From CADEED01 sp039931065 (GTDB lineage Bacteria; Pseudomonadota; Gammaproteobacteria; Steroidobacterales; Steroidobacteraceae), in assembly GCA_039931065.1 (NCBI GenBank), contig JBDTSP010000021.1, positions 12,333-76,332 of the forward strand: 64,000 nt of DNA, read 5' to 3'. The notes beneath the pieces are model-generated. The model did no database searches, was not told the origin of the DNA, and was given only the letters and a program-made list of their open reading frames with translations. Position 1 is the stretch's first letter. Every line of letters begins with the position of its first letter. Below are positions 30,925 through 39,041 of this stretch, piece after piece. Both the position numbers and the translations under genes were made by a program.

Positions 30925-32160
30925 TCAGGTGATCGCGAGGCGATGCAGTTCACGTCTTATGAGATTGGCCTCCGCGAGGGACTTCGAAAGGGCGATGGCG
31001 CGGTTCCATGCTTCCCGCGCCTCCGCGAGCCTGCTCAGCTCCTTGAGCAGCGCGCCGCGGACGCCGTGAAAATAGAAGTAGGCGTCCAGCTCACTCGTCA
31101 GCGGATCGATCAGCTCGAGCGCAGCCTCAGGGCCTCGCAGCTTCCAGACAGCCACGGCCCGATTGAGCGTCACCACGGGCGACGGCTGCAGCGTCTCGAG
31201 CGACTGGTAAAGCAGGTCGATCTCCCTCCACGACGTGTCGTTAAAATTCGTCGCGCGGGCATGAAGCGCGGCGATGGCCGCCTGAAGTTGATAGGGGCCC
31301 GGGTCCCGGTAGATAGCGGCTCTCGAAAGGAGCGCGCGCCCTTCGTCGACGAGTGTTCGATTCCAGAGGCCCCGATCCTGCTCGTCGAGCAACACGAGTT
31401 CGCCGTTCGCATCGAAGCGTGCCGGTGCGCGGGATTGCTGAAGCAACATCAAGGAAAGAAGCCCGGCGACTTCCGGATCGGCCGGAAAAAGGCTCAACAA
31501 CAACCGCCCTAACCGAATGGCTTCGTCCGCGAGCGCCGCGCGCGCGTCGGCTGCATCCTGCGTGCTTCCGTAACCTTCGTTGAAGATCAGATAGATCATC
31601 GTCGAGACAGTCGTAACACGCGTGTGGCGCTCGGCGGCACCGGGTGTCTCGAATCCGACGCCGACTTTCGCGATGGTCCGCTTGGCGCGGGTGATCCGCT
31701 GTTCCATCGCGACCGGAGTCACCAGGAATGCTTTTGCGATCTGCTCCACGGTGAGACCGGACACGACGCGAAGTGCGAGTGCAATCTGCTGGGTCGCGGG
31801 CAAGGTGGGGTGCCCGCACACGAACAACAGCCGCAGGATGTCGTCCCGATAGTGGCTCTCATCGAGGGCTTCCGGGGTCAGGCTGTCGCGGGCATCCGCG
31901 AGCGCATCGGCGTCAGTCAGCGGATCGACGCGACGGTTGCGTCGCTTGATGTCGATGGCCGCATTGCGCCCGACCGTGATGAGCCAGCCGGCGGGGTCGA
32001 GAGGAAATCCCTTCTGAGGCCAGGTCTGCAAGGCACGGAGGCACGCTTCCTGAAAAGCCTCCTCGGCAGTGTCCAGAACGCGGAAGTACCGCAGCAGGGC
32101 GGCGACGGCTTTGGGCCGGGCGCCTAGAATCGCGACGTCGATGTGCGCGGGATCTTGCAT
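30925..32160 (-). CDS. ECF42-type RNA polymerase sigma factor with DUF6596 extension
   Basis: 411 aa. Sigma-70 region 2 is at about residues 15-75 (DTAEEAFQEACLRALQTWP, then GWLITVGRNAAIDIKRRNRR), and region 4 follows near residue 125 (RVVSGLTVEQIAKAFLVTPVAMEQRITRAK). A further 240 residues form the helical DUF6596/SnoaL-independent extension with TPR-like pairs, including IYLIFNEGYGSTQ and LNRAVAVWKLRGPEAALELID. This is the ECF42 group, which has no anti-sigma partner and is usually beside DGPF-motif (YCII) genes; such a gene diverges 97 nt away. The extension is thought to control activity. ATG at 32160 was preferred over the in-frame TTG at 32175. Confidence 0.88.
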   Translation of the reverse strand: MQDPAHIDVAILGARPKAVAALLRYFRVLDTAEEAFQEACLRALQTWPQKGFPLDPAGWLITVGRNAAIDIKRRNRRVDPLTDADALADARDSLTPEALDESHYRDDILRLLFVCGHPTLPATQQIALALRVVSGLTVEQIAKAFLVTPVAMEQRITRAKRTIAKVGVGFETPGAAERHTRVTTVSTMIYLIFNEGYGSTQDAADARAALADEAIRLGRLLLSLFPADPEVAGLLSLMLLQQSRAPARFDANGELVLLDEQDRGLWNRTLVDEGRALLSRAAIYRDPGPYQLQAAIAALHARATNFNDTSWREIDLLYQSLETLQPSPVVTLNRAVAVWKLRGPEAALELIDPLTSELDAYFYFHGVRGALLKELSRLAEAREAWNRAIALSKSLAEANLIRRELHRLAIT

Positions 32161-32192
32161 CCCGACAGGATACAAATTTATTTTGCTGCCGG

Positions 32193-32220
32193 TGTCGGCA
32201 GGGGGGGCCTCTCGGGCGTC
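32193..32220 (+). promoter_or_regulatory. Candidate ECF42-type promoter
   Basis: TGTCGG (32193-32198) and CGTC (32217-32220) with an 18-nt spacer, 37 nt before the DGPF gene. The published ECF42 consensus in Streptomyces is TGTCGA with a CGA/TC type -10. This fits with one change in the -35. Position and spacing support it; not proven. Confidence 0.45.
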
Positions 32221-32256
32221 CTTGGAGCTGAATTCACCTCAACCGGGAGATGGTCG

Positions 32257-32622
32257 ATGAAAGTCATGATGTTCATGAAAATGAGTGAAGGGAGCCAAAA
32301 CCCCGCGCCGCCCACGGAAGAGGCGATGCTCGCCATGCACAACTACAACGAGGCACTCATCGCCGCGGGCATTTTGAACCAGCAGGCATACGGCGGACTC
32401 TTGCCGACCAGCTTTGCCAAACGCCTTCAGTACCGGGGCAAGAATCTCACGGTGATCGACGGGCCGTTCACCGAGTCGAAGGAAGTGATCGGCGGTTTCG
32501 CGCTATGGGAAGTCAAATCCATGGACGAAGCACTCGAGTGGGCGAGGAAATGCCCGGTCATGATGGACTGCGATGCGGAGATTCGTCCGCTGTATTCGCC
32601 GGAGTTCTTCGACCCGAAATAA
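32257..32622 (+). CDS. YCII/DGPF-family protein
   Basis: 121 aa. MKVMMFMKMSEG at the start and VIDGPFTESKEVIGGFALWEV are the DGPF-motif YCII family signature, a small ferredoxin-like fold with a His/Asp-type pocket. Members are commonly paired with ECF42 sigma factors, and here it diverges from one; they are likely targets of that sigma. The reaction is not known. ATG at 32257 with GGGAGATGG upstream; an open frame extends further but does not match. Confidence 0.88.
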   Translation: MKVMMFMKMSEGSQNPAPPTEEAMLAMHNYNEALIAAGILNQQAYGGLLPTSFAKRLQYRGKNLTVIDGPFTESKEVIGGFALWEVKSMDEALEWARKCPVMMDCDAEIRPLYSPEFFDPK

Positions 32623-32697
32623 CTAATCGCGCACGAGCCGGAAGCCGATCATGCGATGCACCTGGAAGGACGGCCACGCGGCGGCATAATGGATGAA
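32623..32697 (-). pseudogene. C-terminal remnant of an FGE/SUMF1-type gene
   Basis: The minus strand reads AAAWPSFQVHRMIGFRLVRD-stop, the usual last helix and strand of formylglycine-generating-enzyme (SUMF1) domain proteins (IGFRLVRD end). Only about 24 codons remain, squeezed between the DGPF gene and the second GumN gene. Confidence 0.5.
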
Positions 32698-33644
32698 TGT
32701 CGAAGTTTTTCATTTCAGTCATCGCTGCGTTGTTACTCGCCGTCCCCGCGTTGGCGGAGGAGGCCATGGAGGAAGTGCTGGTCACGGGAGTGCAGCCGGG
32801 CCCGGGACTGTGGAAGGTATCTTCCGGCGATCACGTGCTGTGGATCCTGGGCGAAGTTGCGCCACAGCCCGGCAAGGTGAAATGGCGGTCGCGGCGATTC
32901 GAGGCCTTGCTCGCGGATTCGCAGGAAGTGCTGCTCGATTTTTCTGGCGTCATCTGGCCAAACAAGTTGCTGGAAGACGCGGAGGAGAGGGTACGCAGGC
33001 TTCCCAGGGGGCAGACATTGAAAAGTGTCGTGTCACCCGAGTTGTATGCGCGTGCCGAGGCCGCGCGAAAACTCTATGGCACTCCCGAACGAATCGAGGA
33101 GTTGCGACCGTTCTATGCGGGCCGGCGCATCCTGATGAGCGCGCTGCGGAAAATGGACATGGAGAAGAGGTTCAGCGCGAGCCTGACGGTGATGAAGCTC
33201 GCGCGCCGGGCCTGGGTCAAAGTGACGGACCTCGACACTCCGGGGCAGACGCACAAGGAGCAGTTGAACAACATCGTGCAGGGCTCGACGGTGCCCTGTC
33301 TCGAAATGATGGTGAAGATCGTCGAGGACGGTGGTTCCGGATTTCGGCGTCTCGCGAACGCCTGGTCCGTGGGGGACATCGCCGCGTTGCGCCAGCTCGT
33401 GCCTCGGTACGCGCTGCAACCCGGTCACGGCGAGAACAAATGCACCGTTGCGCTGTATGGCGGCCAGCAGCGCGCCGATGAGTTCGTCGCGCGGCGAACC
33501 GAAGTCTGGCTCAGTACCGCCGAGCGCGCGTTGCGCGAGAACAAGAGCACGATGGCCGTGGTGTCGATGGCGGAGCTGTTCGCGCCGGATGGTTATCTGG
33601 CTGGCTTACGCGCCCGCGGATTCAAGATTGTCGAGCCGGACTAG
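32697..33644 (+). CDS. TraB/GumN family protein
   Basis: 315 aa. Signal peptide (SKFFISVIAALLLAVPALA), then LWKVSSGDHVLWILGEVAPQP, the N-terminal family motif G.H.L.ILG, and a C-terminal part with RTEVWLSTAERALRENKSTMAVV and SMAELFAPDGYLAGLRARGF. It is longer than the second member at 9030 and shows the same fold order. In other bacteria these are presumed membrane-associated or exported metalloproteases; activity is not proven. It starts at an ATG that overlaps the FGE stub by one base on the other strand. Confidence 0.75.
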   Translation: MSKFFISVIAALLLAVPALAEEAMEEVLVTGVQPGPGLWKVSSGDHVLWILGEVAPQPGKVKWRSRRFEALLADSQEVLLDFSGVIWPNKLLEDAEERVRRLPRGQTLKSVVSPELYARAEAARKLYGTPERIEELRPFYAGRRILMSALRKMDMEKRFSASLTVMKLARRAWVKVTDLDTPGQTHKEQLNNIVQGSTVPCLEMMVKIVEDGGSGFRRLANAWSVGDIAALRQLVPRYALQPGHGENKCTVALYGGQQRADEFVARRTEVWLSTAERALRENKSTMAVVSMAELFAPDGYLAGLRARGFKIVEPD

Positions 33645-33654
33645 GCGCCTCGAA

Positions 33655-34458
33655 TCAGACAGACGCGTCTTTCAATATCTGTTCGCACGGCGCGCTGATC
33701 TTGAGCGTCAGCAAGTGGTCCGCGCGCGTGAGGCCGAGATTGATCGCGGCGATGGGAATGCCGGCGGCCGCTGCCGCTTCTGCGAATCGATAGCCGGAAT
33801 AGACCATCAGCGATGAACCGACGATCAACAACGCATCGGCCGCCTGTACACCTTCGAATGCGCGAGTCACCCGCTCGCGCGGCACCGGCTCGCCGAAGAA
33901 CACCACGTCGGGTTTGAGGATGCCGCCGCACAGCGCGCAATCGGGAACTACAAAGCCGCTGTGATCGCGATGCTCGATGTCCACATCCCCATCGGGTGCA
34001 ATCGCCGCCTCGATGTCGGCCCATTGCGGATTGAGCGCGAGCAATTGTTTCTGCAGTTCGGTGCGCGGCAACGTATGTGCGCATTGCATGCAACGCACGA
34101 GGTTGATTCGGCCGTGCAGATCGATGACGTTCCGGCTGCCGGCAGCCTCGTGCAGTCCATCGACGTTCTGGGTGATCAGCAGCGAAATTTTCCCACTCGC
34201 TTCGAGGCGCGCGAGCGCCCGATGCGCGGTGTTCGGTTGCGCATGGTCGATGAGTGGCCAGCCGACGGTGCTGCGTGACCAGTAGCGCTGGCGTACCGCA
34301 AGCGTCGCCATGAAGGGACCGAAATTCACCGGCTGCGGACGCTTCCACTCGCCGTGCTCGTCGCGGTAATCGGGAATACCAGAGCCCGTGCTCACGCCCG
34401 CGCCCGTGAGCACGGCAAGCCGGGGATGGCTCTCGATGAACTCGCGTAGCGCCGTCAA
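33655..34458 (-). CDS. cobB: Sir2-family NAD-dependent protein deacylase
   Basis: 267 aa. The sirtuin NAD site is GAGVSTGSGIPDYRD (19-33) and ITQNVDGLHEAAG, with the catalytic His in DLHGRIN. The zinc knuckle is the CMQC pair (about 122-125) and the second Cys pair CALC (about 174-177), followed by KPDVVFFGE and IVGSSLMVYSG. All expected residues are present, so it should remove acyl groups from lysines and release nicotinamide. Start TTG at 34458 is the family start; it lies 9 nt after the peptidase stop, and both are on the same strand, so a shared transcript with the M28 peptidase is likely. The symbol is by similarity. Confidence 0.9.
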   Translation of the reverse strand: MTALREFIESHPRLAVLTGAGVSTGSGIPDYRDEHGEWKRPQPVNFGPFMATLAVRQRYWSRSTVGWPLIDHAQPNTAHRALARLEASGKISLLITQNVDGLHEAAGSRNVIDLHGRINLVRCMQCAHTLPRTELQKQLLALNPQWADIEAAIAPDGDVDIEHRDHSGFVVPDCALCGGILKPDVVFFGEPVPRERVTRAFEGVQAADALLIVGSSLMVYSGYRFAEAAAAAGIPIAAINLGLTRADHLLTLKISAPCEQILKDASV

Positions 34459-34467
34459 GCTGACGGC

Positions 34468-36045
34468 CTATCTCTTGAACTCACTGCCGGCCTTCCACTC
34501 CGGCCGATTCTCGGCATCGGCAACCAACTGTCCGGCGATCATCAGCCATGTCGCATCTTCTGCCGCCCCGGAATAATCCCAGTCGGGTCTCACCTCGTCC
34601 GAGACCTGGTGATAGTCGTTCTTCGAAAAGGCATCCCACTTCTGCTCGCCGAAGTCCTTCGGCTTGCCGATGTAATCGAAGCCGCTGAAGGGAAACGCCG
34701 CCGGAATTCCGACCTTCGCGAATTCGATCTGGTCCGACGCGAAATAGAGGCCGCCATCGTCGATCGCTTCTTTCAGGAGTGTTCGACCCTGCTGCTGTGC
34801 GGCTTCGGCGAGCACCTCGTCGAGCGTAGATAGACCGTATCCGGTGGTTACCAGATCGGTTGTACGGCCGAAGACGTTACCGCCATCGAGGTTGATGTTC
34901 GCGACGGTCTTCGAGATCGGGTAGAGCGGATGCTGCGCATAGAACCGCGAGCCGAGATATCCCTTCTCCTCGGCGGTCGTGGCAACGAACAGGATCGACC
35001 GCTTCGGCTTGTGTGCAAGGGTGGCGAACGCCCGCGCGATCTCGAGCATCTGCGCCGTCCCCGCGGCGTCATCGATGGCGCCGTTGTAGATCTGGTCGCC
35101 CGCAAGCGTTGGATCCATTCCCAGGTGGTCCCAGTGGGCACTGAACAAAACGTGCTCACTCTTTAATATGGGGTCAGAGCCTTCGATCCGCGCGACGACG
35201 TTGTGGCTGAAGATTTTTCGCAGCTGGCTCTTCACCGAGATTTTCGCGCGCGCGTTCGTCACCACCGCATGCGCGCCGGGGAGCGATGCTGCCGCCTGTA
35301 GCCGGTCGAAGTCCTGGCCCGCAAACGACATCAGCCGCCGCGCCGCGCCGATCGTGATGAGGCCAGAGATCAAAGTTGCGGTACGTGAGTGCGCGGGCTC
35401 GAGCGCGGCGCCTTCCATTTTCGCGAACGTCTGGAAGAGGGAAAAGGCTTTCGCCTTTTCCGGGTCGGTCACGATGAGGATTCCCGCGGCGCCCTTGGAC
35501 GCAGCCAGGTCGAACTTGAACTCGCGCGTCGAATACCAGGAGCGCATGTCGCCTTTGAAGACAGGGCCCGGTGGCTCACCGCTCAGCACGATCACCAGCT
35601 TGTTGCGCACGTCGACGTCCTTGTAGTCGTCCCAGCCCCACGCGGGCACGGCGATGCCGTAACCCGCAAACACAACTGCCGCGTTCCTGATCGACGCCGT
35701 TGCGCGCAGCGCCGGAAAATCGTGCACGAAGTCGTCGGGAAAATTCAGCGCCAGCTTGTGACCGGCGGCTTCGATCTCGATACGGGGCACGGTCCGGTAA
35801 CCCACCAGCGGCACCTTTTGGAGGTAAGTGCCATCCGGATTGCCCGGCTCGAGGCCGAAAGTCTTGAGCTGCTGCTCGAGGTACGCGATCGTCAGCGCCT
35901 CTCCCCGAGTCCCCGGCGCGCGTCCCTCGAAGTCGTCGGATGCAAGTAGTTTGATGTGCGCCGCGATGTTCTCCGGCAGGATCACATCCGCGGCAAACAG
36001 TGGCGTTGCAACGAAGCAGGCAGCCAGCAAGGCGAGGCAACGCAT
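34468..36045 (-). CDS. Exported M28-family zinc aminopeptidase
   Basis: 525 aa. A signal peptide (RCLALLAACFVATPLFA) and an N-terminal prodomain (FEGRAPGTRGEALTIAYLEQQL) come before a PA-type insert (VFAGYGIAVPAWGWDDYKDVDV) and the M28 catalytic core: SAHWDHLGMD with the first His, Asp, YNGAIDDAAGTAQMLEIARA with the bridging Asp, TTAEEKGYLGSR with the Glu pair, and VANINLDGGNVF. The last His is in NDYHQVSDEV. All five di-zinc ligands are visible, so it should cleave N-terminal residues from peptides in the periplasm. ATG at 36045 starts the signal peptide. It is followed 9 nt later by the sirtuin gene. Confidence 0.9.
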   Translation of the reverse strand: MRCLALLAACFVATPLFAADVILPENIAAHIKLLASDDFEGRAPGTRGEALTIAYLEQQLKTFGLEPGNPDGTYLQKVPLVGYRTVPRIEIEAAGHKLALNFPDDFVHDFPALRATASIRNAAVVFAGYGIAVPAWGWDDYKDVDVRNKLVIVLSGEPPGPVFKGDMRSWYSTREFKFDLAASKGAAGILIVTDPEKAKAFSLFQTFAKMEGAALEPAHSRTATLISGLITIGAARRLMSFAGQDFDRLQAAASLPGAHAVVTNARAKISVKSQLRKIFSHNVVARIEGSDPILKSEHVLFSAHWDHLGMDPTLAGDQIYNGAIDDAAGTAQMLEIARAFATLAHKPKRSILFVATTAEEKGYLGSRFYAQHPLYPISKTVANINLDGGNVFGRTTDLVTTGYGLSTLDEVLAEAAQQQGRTLLKEAIDDGGLYFASDQIEFAKVGIPAAFPFSGFDYIGKPKDFGEQKWDAFSKNDYHQVSDEVRPDWDYSGAAEDATWLMIAGQLVADAENRPEWKAGSEFKR

Positions 36046-36050
36046 GGCTG

Positions 36051-36245
36051 CTAACGACCGCTGAACGCGGCCGTGAGCTTCGCCGGGTCGGAAGGCGATT
36101 CGGAGCCCACCGTCCACACCCGGTCGAATCGCGATTTCGGGAATGTCTGCGCGTAGAACCGGGCCGCTTTCCCGGCTTCCTTGACGTACCAGAAATGCGG
36201 AACGATGCGGGTCAGGGCGCGGACGGGCATGAGGCTCTCATTCAC
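36051..36245 (-). pseudogene. VOC-family stub (N-terminal part only)
   Basis: RIVPHFWYVKEAGKAARFYA and FPKSRFDRVW match the first 45 residues of the intact VOC protein at 20655 (VVPHLWYIKEAREAARFYTR, FPRSRIDRVW). The frame then leaves the family (SESPSDPAKLTAAF) and ends. With the VOC middle fragment at 13.9 kb this is the other half of the domain, but the two pieces need not come from one gene. Confidence 0.6.
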
Positions 36246-36277
36246 TTTCGAAGGATGCCGTCACCATATACCGGGGG

Positions 36278-36293
36278 CGTTCCCGCTGGAACG
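36278..36293. repeat. Dispersed palindrome, copy 7
   Basis: CGTTCCCGCTGGAACG with perfect 6-bp arms around CGCT, in non-coding DNA. The rest of 36246-36486 shows no gene I can support. Confidence 0.55.
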
Positions 36294-36486
36294 TTCGCGC
36301 CCCATCACGAAGTCCCGCCGGATTATGTGGAGAGGGGCAGCGAAGACTCGGTGAAAGTGTCGAAATCTCTAACAGTTGAGAGGCGGTGCGGCGATTGCCT
36401 ACGAACGGATTGGGCGTTCGCCGTCTCCGCGCAGGCTTCAGGTGTAGGAAGTTTGCACTTGCTTCTTTTCACCGAGCAACTTCTCC

Positions 36487-37272
36487 ATGAGCGCGTCGAC
36501 CGTACGGATTTCTGTGTGTTTCGCGATTTTGGCAGTCGGCGTACTGGCCGGTTGCACCGAGGGCACCCGATCCACGGGCTCCGGAGGAGTTTCGCTCGCG
36601 CCACCCGGGGTAGGTCCCGCACCGGTAGAGACTCCTCCGCCGGTATCGACACCGGATCCGACGCCCACGCCGATTCCAACGCCGACGCCGGATCCAGTCC
36701 CGGCTCCGACACCGGTTCCGCCGCCGCCGCCCGTGCCGCCGTTGTCACCGATCATCGTGGATCTCGACGACAACCACAGAGTGGGTACTCCGCATTGGCC
36801 TGCCGGTGATTCTCCGACGGGCGGACAAGGCGATATGGTCAACTCGCTGGAGTGTTTTCGCGATGAGCCGCCCGAGACTTACCACGTGCATTCACACCTA
36901 TCTATCTTCCTGGACGGGGTGGCGCTGGCGGTTCCCGGACAAATCGGGATCGTGACGCTGAGCCCCACGCAGAAATGCTTTTACACGCTGCATACACACG
37001 ATTCCTCCGGCAAGCTGCACATCGAAGCTGCCACGCCCGCGATGTTCACATTGGGAGACCTGTTCAAGATCTGGGGCCAGCCGCTGGCGGCCGACAATGT
37101 CGCGGGGCTGGTCGGAAAACCGATCGTCGTCTACGTCACGGATCAAAATGGTGTGGTGGTCCAGGCTACCGGTGACTGGAACGATCTCGAATTGCTGTCG
37201 CATCGGGAGATCACGATCCAGGTCGGCACGCCCATCGCCGAAGTGCCCAACTTCACATGGACCGCTCACTGA
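36487..37272 (+). CDS. Lipoprotein with Pro/Thr-rich linker and His-rich domain
   Basis: 261 aa. Lipobox LAGC (about residues 20-23) after a hydrophobic signal predicts a membrane-anchored lipoprotein. A long Pro/Thr repeat linker (about 45-90, with PTPTP and PPPPP runs) leads to a C-terminal domain with CFRDEPPETYHVHSHLSIFLDG, then CFYTLHTHDSSGKLHIEA and FKIWGQPLA. The H.H.H and H.HD pattern suggests metal binding in a cupin-like strand arrangement, as seen in unnamed proteins elsewhere; it is not a family I can name. ATG at 36487. Function unknown. Confidence 0.7.
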   Translation: MSASTVRISVCFAILAVGVLAGCTEGTRSTGSGGVSLAPPGVGPAPVETPPPVSTPDPTPTPIPTPTPDPVPAPTPVPPPPPVPPLSPIIVDLDDNHRVGTPHWPAGDSPTGGQGDMVNSLECFRDEPPETYHVHSHLSIFLDGVALAVPGQIGIVTLSPTQKCFYTLHTHDSSGKLHIEAATPAMFTLGDLFKIWGQPLAADNVAGLVGKPIVVYVTDQNGVVVQATGDWNDLELLSHREITIQVGTPIAEVPNFTWTAH

Positions 37273-37483
37273 CGGAGTACACGCGTAGATAGAGTTGGGT
37301 CAGTTCCTTCGCGAGTTTCATGGAGTTCTCCAACAGTTCCTGCTGGCTGCAATATTCGGTCACGTGCCGCTGCCTAACAACGCCCGAACGGTTCGCTGCG
37401 CATACCTCTAACGGGGGATCGTTTCGATGCCTTTGACGGGTTAATCGTTCAACCCGCGGTGGAACTGAAGTACATTCGCGGCA

Positions 37484-38125
37484 ATGGCCGCCGTAGTTCC
37501 TGACAAGAAGCGCATCAGACCTTTCGCATCCGACGAGGCACTCGAGACCTGGCTGCGCGCGCATCACGACAAGGAACCGGAGCTCTGGCTCAAAATCCAC
37601 AAGAAGGATTCCGGGTTGCCGAGTGTCACCGCGCTTAGCGCGCTCGATGTGATGTTGTGCTGGGGGTGGATCGACGGCCTGCGCAAGAGTTTCGACGAGC
37701 AGTCTTTTCTGCAGCGCTACACGCCACGGCGCGCAAAGAGCATCTGGAGCCAGGTCAATCGCGTCAAGGTCGCCCGGCTCATCGCCGCGGGCCGCATGAC
37801 CGCCCATGGTCTAGCGCAGATCGGTGCCGCCAAGAAGGATGGCCGCTGGGATGCCGCGTACGCACCCATGCGCGAAGCGTCCGTGGAAAAGTTACCGAAG
37901 GATCTGGCCTTGGCGATCGGCAAGAACGCCAGGGCGAAGAGAGTACTCGCGGGGTTGAGCCGCGGGAATCTGTTCGCACTCGCATTCCGCGCCAACAACA
38001 TGAAAACGGCGGCGGGTCGCGCCCGGAAAATCGCCTCGCTGGTGGCCATGCTGGCGCGCGGCGAAACGATCATTCCACAGAAGGCAAAGCGCGCCCGACC
38101 TGCGAAGCGTCAGGGGCCGAGGTGA
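37484..38125 (+). CDS. YdeI/OmpD-associated family protein
   Basis: 213 aa. Matches the YdeI-like family (bacteriocin resistance/OmpD-associated): ELWLKIHKKDSG, TALSALDVMLCWGWIDGLRKSFDEQSF and FLQRYTPRRAKSIWSQVNRVKVARLIAAGRM are the conserved helices. A basic C-terminal tail (about residue 195 on) is typical. There is no signal sequence; the protein is presumably cytosolic. The family is linked to peptide stress resistance in enterics but its mechanism is unclear. ATG at 37484 with a short upstream region and no clear Shine-Dalgarno. Confidence 0.85.
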   Translation: MAAVVPDKKRIRPFASDEALETWLRAHHDKEPELWLKIHKKDSGLPSVTALSALDVMLCWGWIDGLRKSFDEQSFLQRYTPRRAKSIWSQVNRVKVARLIAAGRMTAHGLAQIGAAKKDGRWDAAYAPMREASVEKLPKDLALAIGKNARAKRVLAGLSRGNLFALAFRANNMKTAAGRARKIASLVAMLARGETIIPQKAKRARPAKRQGPR

Positions 38126-38268
38126 AGCCGGTCAGGCGAGCAAGCGCTCGATGTCGGAAACCTGGTTCGGACGATCAGGCAACAGCACCGGACGCCGAGT
38201 CATTCGTCAGGCTGCCCACAGACTCTAAACTCTCGCCATCGATTCAATACAAACACTGGAGATGAGAG

Positions 38269-38565
38269 ATGAGTGCCCATCATGCCGACCTTGCTCCCAA
38301 ACCGGCCATGCGCCGTTACCTGATCACGCGGACTTTCCCGGCGGGTGCGCTCGACGGCTTGGACGCGGCGGTCAAGAAACAGGTGAACGAGAACAACAAG
38401 TCGGTCGACGTCACCTGGGAGCGTTCGTATGCGAACGCGGACAAGACCAAGACTTTCTGCATCTATAACGGCCCGGATGAAGCTGCGATCCGCCAGGCGG
38501 CGAAGCTCAACAATCTGCCGGTCGACACTGTCACGGAAATTCCGGTGATGTTGCTGCCGGAGTAG
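38269..38565 (+). CDS. DUF4242 small protein (SCO4226-like nickel-binding fold)
   Basis: 98 aa. MRRYLITRTFPAGALDGL, VTWERSYANADKTKTFCIYNG and LPVDTVTEI are the conserved elements of the DUF4242 family, a ferredoxin-like dimeric fold. One member, SCO4226, binds nickel; the ligands cannot be confirmed here. ATG at 38269 with GGAG upstream. It may be co-transcribed with the GNAT gene 18 nt downstream. Confidence 0.85.
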   Translation: MSAHHADLAPKPAMRRYLITRTFPAGALDGLDAAVKKQVNENNKSVDVTWERSYANADKTKTFCIYNGPDEAAIRQAAKLNNLPVDTVTEIPVMLLPE

Positions 38566-38583
38566 ATAGTCTAGACTGCTGGA

Positions 38584-39039
38584 ATGTTGAAGCTGGTAGC
38601 GAGAACCCGCGACGAAGTGAAAGCGACGCTAGACTCGATGGACAGCGACGCGCGTGCGCAGATCTCCGCGGATTGGTGGGCGAAGTTCCAGGCCTCCGCG
38701 CAGCGCGACCCCTGGGTCCACGGCTTCAACCTTTTCCTCGACGATGGCACGAACGTGGGTATCGGCAGCTTCAAGGGCCCACCCGTCGAGGGCGTCGTCG
38801 AGATCGCCTACGCGATCGTGCCGGAACATCAGCGCAGGGGCTATGCGACGGCCGCGGCCCGCGGCATGGTCGAATACGCGTTCCAATCACCGAACGTCCA
38901 GATAGTCAGGGCACACACGCTGCTCGACGGCGCTGCCTCACAACGCGTATTGCTGAAGGCTGGTTTCACCGACGTGGGCGAACACGTCGAGCCCGAAGAC
39001 GGACTGGTGCGGCGCTTCGAAATTTCGAGGAGGCGGTAG
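38584..39039 (+). CDS. GNAT-family N-acetyltransferase
   Basis: 151 aa. The acetyl-CoA motif A is IAYAIVPEHQRRGYATAAARGMVEYAF with the R-x2-G-x-A loop (RRGYAT), and the C-terminal part ILL..GF is GAASQRVLLKAGFTDVGE. The N-terminus differs from the RimJ/RimL subgroup but the layout is alike. The substrate is unknown; small amines or protein N-termini are typical. It starts at ATG 38584, 18 nt after the DUF4242 gene, and converges with the TonB_C-like gene. Confidence 0.85.
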   Translation: MLKLVARTRDEVKATLDSMDSDARAQISADWWAKFQASAQRDPWVHGFNLFLDDGTNVGIGSFKGPPVEGVVEIAYAIVPEHQRRGYATAAARGMVEYAFQSPNVQIVRAHTLLDGAASQRVLLKAGFTDVGEHVEPEDGLVRRFEISRRR

Positions 39040-39041
39040 CG

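Noticed and set aside
37253..37366. Short minus-strand frame with EYCSQQELLENSMKLAKELTQ
   Set aside because: It has a protein-like pattern but no clear ribosome site, no family, and it overlaps the 3' end of the lipoprotein gene.
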